A stretch of 12,546 bases of DNA, taken from assembly GCA_016938245.1 (NCBI GenBank), contig JAFGUY010000025.1, positions 1 to 12,546 of the forward strand, written 5' to 3'. Positions within the stretch are counted from its first letter, which is position 1, and every line of letters starts with the position of its first letter. The DNA comes from Candidatus Omnitrophota bacterium (GTDB lineage Bacteria; Omnitrophota; Gorgyraeia; Gygaellales; Profunditerraquicolaceae). Positions 1 to 5,813 of this stretch are shown one piece after another. A program made the position numbers and the translations under genes. The notes under the pieces are model-generated. The model saw only the letters and a program-made list of their open reading frames with translations. It was not told where the DNA came from and searched no databases.

Positions 1-80
1 CAAGCTGTCTCCCTGCAAGAAATTTGTCTTATTTTATCACATTAACCTTCTTTACCCAATATACGGGTGAAGATTATACC

Positions 81-89
81 AGGAGGGGG
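81..89 (+). promoter_or_regulatory. Strong Shine-Dalgarno of the acyl carrier protein gene
   Basis: A purine-rich AGGAGG core at 81-86, followed by more G residues, lies four bases before the ATG at 91. It decides the start: a GTG at 67 in the same frame would begin upstream of this site and add eight residues that do not resemble an ACP N-terminus. Confidence 0.75.
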
Positions 90-90
90 C

Positions 91-324
91 ATGGAGATAA
101 AAAATAAAATTAAAGAAGTATTGGTTAATCTGCTTAAAGTAAAACCTGAAGAGCTGAAAGATGATGTTGCCCTGCAGGATTCTATCGGTGTAGATTCAAC
201 TGAAATGGTTGAGTCGGTGATTGCCCTGGAGAAGGCTTTTAGTATCAAGCTTTCGCCCAAGGAGATTACTAAGTTCTCCACAATTAATGATATTGAGAGA
301 GTTATTGTTTCTAAACAGTCTTAA
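91..324 (+). CDS. Acyl carrier protein (stand-alone)
   Basis: This 77-residue protein has the length and helical pattern of a discrete acyl carrier protein. Such proteins carry acyl or polyketide intermediates as thioesters on a 4'-phosphopantetheine arm in the cytoplasm. The attachment motif is visible as G33-V-D35-S36, with Ser36 as the predicted phosphopantetheinylated residue, followed by the usual acidic recognition helix (E38, E41, E47). The start at 91 is set by a strong ribosome-binding site. It is the first complete gene of a + strand series whose next members are a cyclase-family hydrolase, an SRPBCC aromatase/cyclase-type protein and a ketoreductase-type SDR, so a role in a dedicated biosynthetic pathway is more likely than housekeeping fatty-acid synthesis. 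That role is inference: no ketosynthase is in view. It could also serve an aminoacyl or lipid-A-like pathway. Confidence 0.88.
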   Translation: MEIKNKIKEVLVNLLKVKPEELKDDVALQDSIGVDSTEMVESVIALEKAFSIKLSPKEITKFSTINDIERVIVSKQS

Positions 325-344
325 TTAAGTTATGCGGGTCCTGT

Positions 345-391
345 CTTGGACTGTTTCTCGCTCGAGCGACCTCGCTCGAAATCAGCCCAAG
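345..391. repeat. Nested-hairpin intergenic repeat, copy 1
   Basis: The gap after the ACP gene contains a two-level inverted repeat. An outer stem pairs 345-353 with 383-391 (nine positions, one of them a G-T wobble). A perfect inner stem pairs 362-369 (TCGAGCGA) with 372-379 (TCGCTCGA) around a two-base loop. The reverse complement shares the blocks ATTTCGAGC and GAGCGAGAAA with the element at 4986-5037. There is no U-run after it, so it looks like a REP-type dispersed repeat rather than a terminator. It is read through in frame with the next gene, which creates a spurious N-terminal extension. Confidence 0.6.
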
Positions 392-411
392 CCACCCGCC
401 ACTATACATTT

Positions 412-1212
412 ATGAAAATAATAGATTTAAGTTTACCGATTGATGAAACAGCCTTTGAGATGCATAAGGTTGATATTGAACGTATAACCCATAAAGCCGG
501 AGTAGAGAAGTTTAATCGTGTGATTATGGGGAAAACCTTAAAAGGGAAGATAAGCTATGTCTTAGGCAAGAGAATCCTTAGGGCCTCTGACGTACCGGAT
601 GAAGAATTCCTATCTCTTGAGATAGTTCATTCTCCTGTGCATGTGGGTACGCATTTGGATTATTCATTTCATTATGGGACTAAATCCGAAGGAAGGGCCT
701 CTAAAACCGCAGACGAAATACCATTGGAATATTGCTATCAGGATGCCGTACGCCTGGATTTGCGCCATAAGAAACCGGCAGAGTCAATAACAAAAGCGGA
801 TTTAGAACTGGCATTAAAAAACATTAATTATAATTTAAAGCCTTTAGATATTGTTCTTATCTGGACAGGGGCGGATAAATTCTATGGGACCCCTGAATAT
901 TTTACGGATTACCCCGGAGTTAGCATATCAGCAATTGATCTATTAATAGATAAAGGCATCAAAGTTTTTGGCACAGATACTATGGGCATAGACCGGCCCT
1001 ATAAATTTATGCTTAAAGAGTTTATTGATTCAAAAGACCCGGCGAAGTTTTATCCCGCGCATTTTTACGGGAGGAAAAGAGAATTTATACACATAGAGAG
1101 ACTGGGGAACTTAGAGAATCTGCCCGCTGCAACCGGATTTAAGATTGTTTGTTTTCCTGTAAGAATACGTAAGACCGGAGCTGCCTGGTCAAGGGTAGTC
1201 GCAATAATTTAG
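412..1212 (+). CDS. Cyclase-family metal-dependent hydrolase (kynurenine formamidase-like)
   Basis: This 266-residue protein belongs to the cyclase family, which includes bacterial kynurenine formamidase and proteins annotated as polyketide cyclases. These are cytosolic metal-dependent hydrolases. The family signature HxGTHxDxPxH is present as H77-V-G-T-H81-L-D83-Y-S-F-H87. All His and Asp ligands are kept, but the usual Pro is Ser85. Downstream, a GTDTMGID segment (187-194) and an I-E-R-L-G-N-L-E-N-L-P segment (228-238) match the family's conserved second half. I place the start at ATG 412 (N-terminus M-K-I-I-D-L-S). The frame is open upstream to 346, but that part is hairpin-repeat DNA and does not look like protein. 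No strong ribosome-binding site is visible. Its place between an ACP and an SRPBCC cyclase suggests ring closure or hydrolysis of a pathway intermediate, which is inference. Tryptophan catabolism is an alternative, but no partner enzymes for it are present. Confidence 0.85.
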   Translation: MKIIDLSLPIDETAFEMHKVDIERITHKAGVEKFNRVIMGKTLKGKISYVLGKRILRASDVPDEEFLSLEIVHSPVHVGTHLDYSFHYGTKSEGRASKTADEIPLEYCYQDAVRLDLRHKKPAESITKADLELALKNINYNLKPLDIVLIWTGADKFYGTPEYFTDYPGVSISAIDLLIDKGIKVFGTDTMGIDRPYKFMLKEFIDSKDPAKFYPAHFYGRKREFIHIERLGNLENLPAATGFKIVCFPVRIRKTGAAWSRVVAII

Positions 1213-1217
1213 CGCTC

Positions 1218-1278
1218 TAAGCTTTGCCAGTAGGGACTGTCCTCGGACGGGGACTGTCCCACGACAAGATAAGCTTTG
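1218..1278. repeat. Palindromic element flanked by 9-bp direct repeats
   Basis: A GGGACTGTCC unit at 1233-1242 is followed by a perfect odd palindrome GGGACTGTCCC at 1250-1260, and the two can also pair with each other. The same nine bases, TAAGCTTTG, occur at 1218-1226 and again at 1270-1278, so about 43 bases of palindromic DNA sit between direct repeats. This resembles a short REP- or MITE-like insertion with a target duplication, though chance cannot be excluded. It fills most of the gap between the cyclase gene and the SRPBCC gene. Confidence 0.45.
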
Positions 1279-1298
1279 GGCTGGGAAATACGCAAAAT

Positions 1299-1305
1299 AA
1301 GGAGG
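1299..1305 (+). promoter_or_regulatory. Shine-Dalgarno of the SRPBCC gene
   Basis: AAGGAGG lies five bases before the ATG at 1311 and fixes that start. The same frame is open back to 1224, but there it reads through the palindromic element. Confidence 0.75.
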
Positions 1306-1310
1306 ATCTA

Positions 1311-1739
1311 ATGGGACATACGTGTAATTCGATTATAATTAACGCCCCGTATGATAAAGTATTTGATATCTCCAATGATATACCGCGTTGGACAGAGCTT
1401 TTCGGAAGCGAATATAAGAAAGCCGAAGTCATAAGCAAGGAAGGGGACAAGATCACCCTTCGCTTAACCGATAATGAAGATAAATCTTGGGTCTCCTGGC
1501 GACTTCTGTTTAAGGATAAATACCTTGCTTATGCCGAAAGGTATGAGCCGAAATTCCCCTTTAAGTATATGAAGATTATCTGGCTCTATACTCTAAAGCC
1601 GGAAGGGGTTGAGCTGACTTGGATTCAGCACTTTGAAATGGATGAAAAGGCTAAGTTTAATGACGCGCAGGTCGAAGGATTTATTAATAAACACTCTAAA
1701 GAGAACCTGCTTATTTTTAAGAGAGTAATCGAAAAATAA
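1311..1739 (+). CDS. SRPBCC-fold protein, polyketide cyclase/aromatase type
   Basis: This 142-residue protein has the size and sequence pattern of a single SRPBCC/START-like domain. That helix-grip fold encloses a hydrophobic cavity and is shared by bacterial aromatase/cyclases (TcmN type) and CoQ-binding proteins. The N-terminal stretch I-N-A-P-Y-D-K-V-F-D-I-S (10-21), followed by D-I-P-R-W (23-27), is the typical opening of the polyketide cyclase subfamily. Alternating strands follow, and then a long C-terminal helix (about 118-140). No signal peptide is visible, so it is likely cytosolic. It lies 8 bases before the MFS gene. With the ACP and the cyclase-family hydrolase next to it, folding or aromatising a tethered chain is plausible. 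Alternatively it only binds or shuttles a hydrophobic molecule. Family placement is good, function is inferred. Confidence 0.8.
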   Translation: MGHTCNSIIINAPYDKVFDISNDIPRWTELFGSEYKKAEVISKEGDKITLRLTDNEDKSWVSWRLLFKDKYLAYAERYEPKFPFKYMKIIWLYTLKPEGVELTWIQHFEMDEKAKFNDAQVEGFINKHSKENLLIFKRVIEK

Positions 1740-1747
1740 GCTAAACT

Positions 1748-2878
1748 TTGAAAAAAACAACTTTTGCTATTTTTTGTTTAGAAGGAGGGGTGCTTTCTTT
1801 TAATGTCGCTGCTGCCGCAGCGCTGATACCTTCTATAGCAGAAGAGTTTGCTCTTTCTCAATTCTTAGTTGGTAAGATTATCTGGATATATATGCTGACT
1901 TATGGCTTAGCGGCTTTTATCTATGGGCCACTGGTGCGTAAATTTGACGCGCGCAGAATAGAACTAACCTGCATATTCTTATTTTCTTTTACTAATCTTT
2001 TGACAGCTTTAGCAGGTAATATCAGTATTTTGTTTTTAGGCAGGTTCTTTATGGGATTATTCGGCGCCTCAGTCATACCGCTTGGGCTAATCTTAATCGG
2101 TAAGCATAAGGAAAAGGAAGACAGGGGTAAATACGTCGGTATGTTTTTCGGTTTTACTTTTATAGCTTCTCTTTTAGGATTATTTTTAAGCGGGTTGATT
2201 TATTGGCGGTGGATATTCTTAATACCGGCAATACTGGGTTTTGTTCTTTGGGGGGTAATGTATTATAATCTGCCTAGCTTTAAAGAGGATGCAACTGGTT
2301 TTAAATTTAATTATTTTAAAGCCTTTAGTGATAAAGCGGTTTTAAAGATACTAAGCTATATATTCCTGATTAGCCTTATTTATCATGCGGTACAGCAATG
2401 GTTAGGGGTATATTTCTCAACCCAGTTAGGCCTTAGGCAATTTACTATCAGCATGCTGATAACGCTGACTTCTTTAAGCGGGATATTTGGCGAATTCTTT
2501 GGAGGAATGCTTGCCGATTCAATCGGCAGAAACAAGACCGTAAATTTAGGCATAGCGCTTATGGTATTTAGTATTTTCTTGCTTATTTTTAAAGTCCCCT
2601 TAGCTGCGCTTGTTTTGATTATGATAATTTGGGGTTTAGGATGGACCTTTAACCACGCCGGGTTAGCTACTATGCTTACGGATTTACCGAAGGATTTCTT
2701 AAATGAAGTAGCAAGCTTAAATAGCGGAGTGCGTTTTGTCTCCGGAGGAATGGGGGTAAGTTTAGGTGGCTTGATTATGTCGAAAAGCTTTAGCCTCGGA
2801 TTTATTGTTTTTGGAGCCGGGCTTTTAGTTTTATTGTTATCGAACAGATTAATTAAAATTAAATCACAGGGAGGCTAA
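1748..2878 (+). CDS. MFS transporter (drug/metabolite exporter-like)
   Basis: This 376-residue, strongly hydrophobic protein has about twelve membrane segments in two halves, as expected for the major facilitator superfamily. The cytoplasmic motif-A loop is visible twice: a degenerate copy (G-P-L-V-R-K-F-D-A-R-R, 60-70) between segments 2 and 3, and a good copy (G-G-M-L-A-D-S-I-G-R-N-K, 252-263) between segments 8 and 9. The segment-4 region (G-R-F-F-M-G-L-F-G-A, 98-107) fits motif B of proton-driven antiporters. The start is taken as TTG 1748, eight bases after the preceding stop, because membrane segment 1 begins almost at once. No good ribosome-binding site precedes it. A GTG at 1790 is in frame, but its adjacent GGAGGGG is too close. 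In this setting it may export the product of the neighbouring enzymes. The substrate is unknown. Confidence 0.88.
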   Translation: MKKTTFAIFCLEGGVLSFNVAAAAALIPSIAEEFALSQFLVGKIIWIYMLTYGLAAFIYGPLVRKFDARRIELTCIFLFSFTNLLTALAGNISILFLGRFFMGLFGASVIPLGLILIGKHKEKEDRGKYVGMFFGFTFIASLLGLFLSGLIYWRWIFLIPAILGFVLWGVMYYNLPSFKEDATGFKFNYFKAFSDKAVLKILSYIFLISLIYHAVQQWLGVYFSTQLGLRQFTISMLITLTSLSGIFGEFFGGMLADSIGRNKTVNLGIALMVFSIFLLIFKVPLAALVLIMIIWGLGWTFNHAGLATMLTDLPKDFLNEVASLNSGVRFVSGGMGVSLGGLIMSKSFSLGFIVFGAGLLVLLLSNRLIKIKSQGG

Positions 2879-2880
2879 TT

Positions 2881-3657
2881 ATGGGGCAGGAATTAAAAGG
2901 AAAGGTTGCAATTGTTACCGGGGCCAGCCGCGGGATAGGCAAAGCGCTTGCTTTAACCTGTGCAGGTTTGGGAATTAATATCGCTATTGCCGCGCGTCAG
3001 GAAGGCCCTTTAAGAGAGACAGCAGATGAAATCGCAGAGAAGTATAAAGTTAAAGTTCTGCCGGTTGCATGCGACGTGACAAAATTAGAGGATTTAGAGA
3101 ACTTGGTTAACAAAACAAAGGAGAAGTTCGGCAAAATTGATATCCTGATTAATAATGCGGGGGTCTCCAGCCAGTATCCGTTTCCGGAGCAGCCGATGGA
3201 GGATTTTGAGAGGCTTGCGCATACAAATTACTTAGGGTATGTACGTTTAATCCGCCTGGTGATTAATGATATGATTAAACAAAAGTCAGGGGCAATTATA
3301 AACATGGTTTCAGGCTCTACGCTTTGCGATCCCTTGCCGAGAAACTTTATTGTTTATAGTTCTTTGAAGGTAGGCTTACGCGCATTCCTTAAAGGTTTGT
3401 TTTGGGAATTACGTGACTACGGGATTAAGGTAACTTCTCTTTTGCCCGGCGTAACTGATACGGATTTAACCGGTAAATTAAAAGAGGTAACGCAAGATAC
3501 CTCCAGGCTTATGACCACCGAAGCAATTGAGAATGCGCTAAGGTTTGCTTTGACTATTCCGGTTAATGTTTGTCCTTTAGAGATAGCCATAATAAACCAG
3601 CAGACGCCTTGGACTGCTCCGGTCATACCTTTTAAACAGCAGCATCCGGATAAATGA
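2881..3657 (+). CDS. Short-chain dehydrogenase/reductase (FabG-like ketoreductase)
   Basis: This 258-residue classical SDR probably reduces a keto group (or oxidises an alcohol) with NADPH or NADH in the cytosol. The cofactor loop T-G-A-S-R-G-I-G is at 13-20, and the Arg after Ser favours NADPH. Other signatures are C-D-V (64-66), N-N-A-G (91-94), N116, the catalytic Ser in S-G-S (144-146), and the Y159-S-S-L-K163 pair. The active site therefore looks complete, and the length is normal. It begins three bases after the MFS gene's last base, with an AGGGAGG ribosome-binding site at 2868-2874. Its last bases overlap the next ATG. Next to an ACP and cyclases, a beta-ketoacyl or polyketide ketoreductase role is plausible. 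The C-terminal part is not a tight FabG match, so the substrate stays open. Confidence 0.9.
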   Translation: MGQELKGKVAIVTGASRGIGKALALTCAGLGINIAIAARQEGPLRETADEIAEKYKVKVLPVACDVTKLEDLENLVNKTKEKFGKIDILINNAGVSSQYPFPEQPMEDFERLAHTNYLGYVRLIRLVINDMIKQKSGAIINMVSGSTLCDPLPRNFIVYSSLKVGLRAFLKGLFWELRDYGIKVTSLLPGVTDTDLTGKLKEVTQDTSRLMTTEAIENALRFALTIPVNVCPLEIAIINQQTPWTAPVIPFKQQHPDK

Positions 3658-4049
3658 TGAATAAGAAGGAACTCAAAAATTTAAAGAAACGTTACCTGGT
3701 TTGGTTTTATAAAGATACCAAAGAAGCCTTAGATAAGGTTGACCGCAAGTTTACTCAAGTTGAGGTTGACCGCGTTATACTTAAGGAACTTAAGAGAAAC
3801 AATAAAAACGGCGCAATCAGCGCATTTATAGATCAATTCGAGGAATATATAGCGAAAAAAGAGCAGGATGGTTTAAGCATGAAGTTTTCGGATAAGAAGC
3901 TAAAACCCGATTATGCTTTTCTCGTTGCTAAATTACGCGCCATTAGAAAGACAATCATAAAGGAATTAGGCAGAAAGACGCTTGAGGAGATTGATCTTCT
4001 TTATGAGATAGAGATGACTGAGCGCATATTAAGGAGCACGGAACATTAA
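3654..4049 (+). CDS. Uncharacterised small helical protein
   Basis: I do not recognise this 131-residue protein. It is rich in Lys, Glu and Leu, predicted almost entirely alpha-helical and cytosolic, with no membrane segment, no Cys and no obvious enzyme motif. The N-terminal part (M-M-N-K-K-E-L-K-N-L-K-K) is very basic, and the rest alternates charged and hydrophobic residues as in a helical bundle or coiled coil. It overlaps the SDR stop by four bases and shares one base with the amidohydrolase start, so it is translated inside a tight cassette and is unlikely to be spurious. Two tandem ATGs (3654 and 3657) are possible starts. It may be a small accessory or subunit protein of its neighbours, but nothing in the sequence shows this. 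Confidence 0.65.
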   Translation: MMNKKELKNLKKRYLVWFYKDTKEALDKVDRKFTQVEVDRVILKELKRNNKNGAISAFIDQFEEYIAKKEQDGLSMKFSDKKLKPDYAFLVAKLRAIRKTIIKELGRKTLEEIDLLYEIEMTERILRSTEH

Positions 4050-4957
4050 TGATAATCGACGCGCATAGCCATTGGTTGCCGGAAGAAATTATAATCAATG
4101 CCCATTTTTATAATAAGGGTTGGGGTGATGTTGACTCCCAGCTTAAAGCCATGGATGCGGCAGGTGTTAGTAAGGCAGTGCTTTCTTATCCGACATCCGA
4201 CGCGCATTTAAAAATTGGAAGCATATCCGAAGTTGTGCGCATATTTAATGATAATGTAAGTAAAATAATAAAAAAATACCCGGACAAATTTATCGGCGCT
4301 GCCATCCTTCCAGTAGATCGTAAACAGGATATGCTTAAAGAGTTAAGCCGCGCAACCGAAGATTTAGGGTTTAAGGCAATCTCCCTGGCAACAAGCTATA
4401 ACGGCGTTTATCTGGACGATGCAAGGTTTTTGGAAGTTTATAAAATAGCACAGAGCAAGAATATACCTATATTTGTTCATTCGCAGATTGTTAATCCCAT
4501 TGGTTTTGAGCGGGTTAAGGACCCGCTTCTTACTCCCGTAGTTGAATACATCTTTGATACCACTATTTGTATCGGCAAGCTTTTAATGTCCGATATACTG
4601 CGTGATTATAAGGTAAAATTTATTTTTGGCTATTTTGGCGGAGTGACCCCGTTTTTAGCCGGCAGGTTTGATGCTACTTATCAGATGTTGCGCGGAGTAA
4701 ATTTTGTCAAAGATTTAAAAGGTAACCCTACGGATTACCTGAAGAATATCTACGTGGATACAAGCGGTGATAAAACAAAAGCAAATTTTAGTGCTGCACT
4801 TGAATTATTAGGCGTAAAGCACATTTTGTGGGGAAGTGATTACCCGGCAAAAAAAGATATTTCAGGTGGTATTCAGGCAGTTAAAGATTTATCTATATCC
4901 GAAGAGGATAAAAAAGATATCTTAGGAGGTAATTTAGAAACAATATTAGCTCTTTAA
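4049..4957 (+). CDS. Amidohydrolase_2 family enzyme (ACMSD-like), altered active-site His
   Basis: This 302-residue TIM-barrel protein belongs to the amidohydrolase_2 family, which includes ACMSD and related non-oxidative decarboxylases and hydrolases. It opens with the metal motif D-A-H6-S-H8. A barrel-strand His follows at I-F-V-H144, and the conserved G-S-D264-Y-P closes the site, so the usual metal ligands are present. The family segment normally written A-H-x-G-G-x-x-P reads G-Y195-F-G-G-V-T-P here, so the catalytic His of ACMSD-type enzymes appears replaced by Tyr. The following G-R-F-D (205-208) is typical, which supports the alignment. It starts on the last base of the preceding gene, with AAGGAG at 4031-4036. 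A decarboxylase or hydrolase acting on a small aromatic or keto acid is possible. The Tyr may mean altered chemistry. Confidence 0.85.
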   Translation: MIIDAHSHWLPEEIIINAHFYNKGWGDVDSQLKAMDAAGVSKAVLSYPTSDAHLKIGSISEVVRIFNDNVSKIIKKYPDKFIGAAILPVDRKQDMLKELSRATEDLGFKAISLATSYNGVYLDDARFLEVYKIAQSKNIPIFVHSQIVNPIGFERVKDPLLTPVVEYIFDTTICIGKLLMSDILRDYKVKFIFGYFGGVTPFLAGRFDATYQMLRGVNFVKDLKGNPTDYLKNIYVDTSGDKTKANFSAALELLGVKHILWGSDYPAKKDISGGIQAVKDLSISEEDKKDILGGNLETILAL

Positions 4958-4985
4958 AAGGTTTTGCGTCTGGCTTGGTTTAGAA

Positions 4986-5037
4986 ATTAATCTGGCATGA
5001 TTTCGAGCAAATTGAGCGAGAAACACGACAGATTAAT
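4986..5037. repeat. Nested-hairpin intergenic repeat, copy 2
   Basis: The 103-base gap between 4957 and 5061 contains a perfect 9-bp inverted repeat, ATTAATCTG (4986-4994) and CAGATTAAT (5029-5037). Between the arms lie the blocks ATTTCGAGC (5000-5008) and GAGCGAGAAA (5014-5023). The same blocks occur on the opposite strand in the element at 345-391. The outer arms differ in sequence between the two copies but pair in both, and both end in CTG/CAG. A TGGCTTGG upstream (4971-4978) also has a counterpart near copy 1. Confidence 0.6.
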
Positions 5038-5049
5038 AAACATAATAAT

Positions 5050-5055
5050 AAGGAG
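5050..5055 (+). promoter_or_regulatory. Shine-Dalgarno of the phosphorylase gene
   Basis: AAGGAG sits five bases before the ATG at 5061 and eight before a second ATG at 5064. Either could be used. The TTG at 5058 is too close to this site to be the start. Confidence 0.65.
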
Positions 5056-5060
5056 AGTTG

Positions 5061-5813
5061 ATGATGCGGATGCAGAAGGATGTACATTTGACAGGCAAGG
5101 ATTTAACCGATATGGTGCAGCTTAGGCCGCAGGATGTGGGCAAGTATGCGATTGTGCCCGGGCCAAAGGATCGCCTCGAGACATTATTAAAAAAGATTGA
5201 GAATCCGGTTAAAAATTTTACCTTTATGGAATATTCCATGTATACCGGCACACTTAATGGGATAAAAGTTACTGCGATTAACGGGGGCAGATTTTCAACC
5301 GACACTTCAATTACTACGGAAGTTATGTGTAATGCCCAGATTCAGAATATTATACGGGTAGGTACAGCAGGATCTTTGGATGAAAATATCAAGGTCGGAG
5401 ACATATTCGTAGTGGATGAGGTTATCCGCGGCGACGGAGTCACCCCTTACTATGTAAATAAGGATTTTAAAACAGTTGCCGGCAAAAAGATCGCTGATAC
5501 TCTATTTGAGGTTGGGAAAGGAATGGGATTAAATATCCACCGCGGGAAAGCCTGGACAACGGATGCGCTTTTGCGCGAGACGCGCGAGATTGTTGAGGCA
5601 AAACGCAAGGATGGGGCCCGTGCTGTAGATATGGTATCGGCAACGCTTCTTACGATTTGCCAAACCTATAATATTAAAGCCGGGTCTATTTTAGCAATAA
5701 GCGATAATGTGGTTACAGGAGAGATGGGCTTTATGAATCCTGCTTATTATATGGCTGAGGCGAATTTAATTGCTATTGCCTTGGAAGTAGTAAAGAAATT
5801 AGAGGAGAAATGA
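5061..5813 (+). CDS. Nucleoside phosphorylase, NP-I family (uridine phosphorylase-like)
   Basis: This 250-residue protein aligns along its length with the hexameric NP-I phosphorylases, which split a nucleoside with phosphate into base and pentose 1-phosphate. Visible landmarks are the N-terminal V-H-L (His like Udp His8), A-I-V-P-G-P-K-D-R (phosphate-binding Gly/Arg), N-G-G-x-x-S-T (substrate loop), R-V-G-T-A-G (phosphate-binding Arg and Thr), D-M-V-S-A-T-L-L and A-I-S-D-N. Recalled alignment to E. coli Udp suggests two changes. The ribose-binding Glu of the E-M-E motif is Val, and the Arg contributed by the neighbouring subunit (Udp Arg48) is Met. The substrate may therefore be unusual. The S-D pair resembles purine phosphorylases. 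It overlaps the MtnA-like isomerase gene by four bases, so its product is probably that enzyme's substrate. A 5'-modified adenosine is the best inference. Confidence 0.85.
   Translation: MMRMQKDVHLTGKDLTDMVQLRPQDVGKYAIVPGPKDRLETLLKKIENPVKNFTFMEYSMYTGTLNGIKVTAINGGRFSTDTSITTEVMCNAQIQNIIRVGTAGSLDENIKVGDIFVVDEVIRGDGVTPYYVNKDFKTVAGKKIADTLFEVGKGMGLNIHRGKAWTTDALLRETREIVEAKRKDGARAVDMVSATLLTICQTYNIKAGSILAISDNVVTGEMGFMNPAYYMAEANLIAIALEVVKKLEEK

Noticed and set aside
1..90. Tail of an upstream gene
   Set aside because: Two frames stay open to stops at 68-70 or beyond, but the short peptides show no recognisable family, so no partial gene is called.
346..411. N-terminal extension of the cyclase-family protein in the open frame upstream of ATG 412
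   Set aside because: The bases form the nested hairpin repeat shared with 4986-5037. The encoded residues are low-quality (many Arg and Ser), and the family N-terminus begins at M-K-I-I-D-L-S.
1224..1310. N-terminal extension of the SRPBCC protein
   Set aside because: It reads through the GGGACTGTCC palindromes, and a strong AAGGAGG five bases before ATG 1311 fixes the start.
4958..5050. Promoter for the second block
   Set aside because: TTGCGT at 4964-4969 has no acceptable -10 at the right distance. The hairpin repeat dominates the gap, and I could not support a specific promoter.
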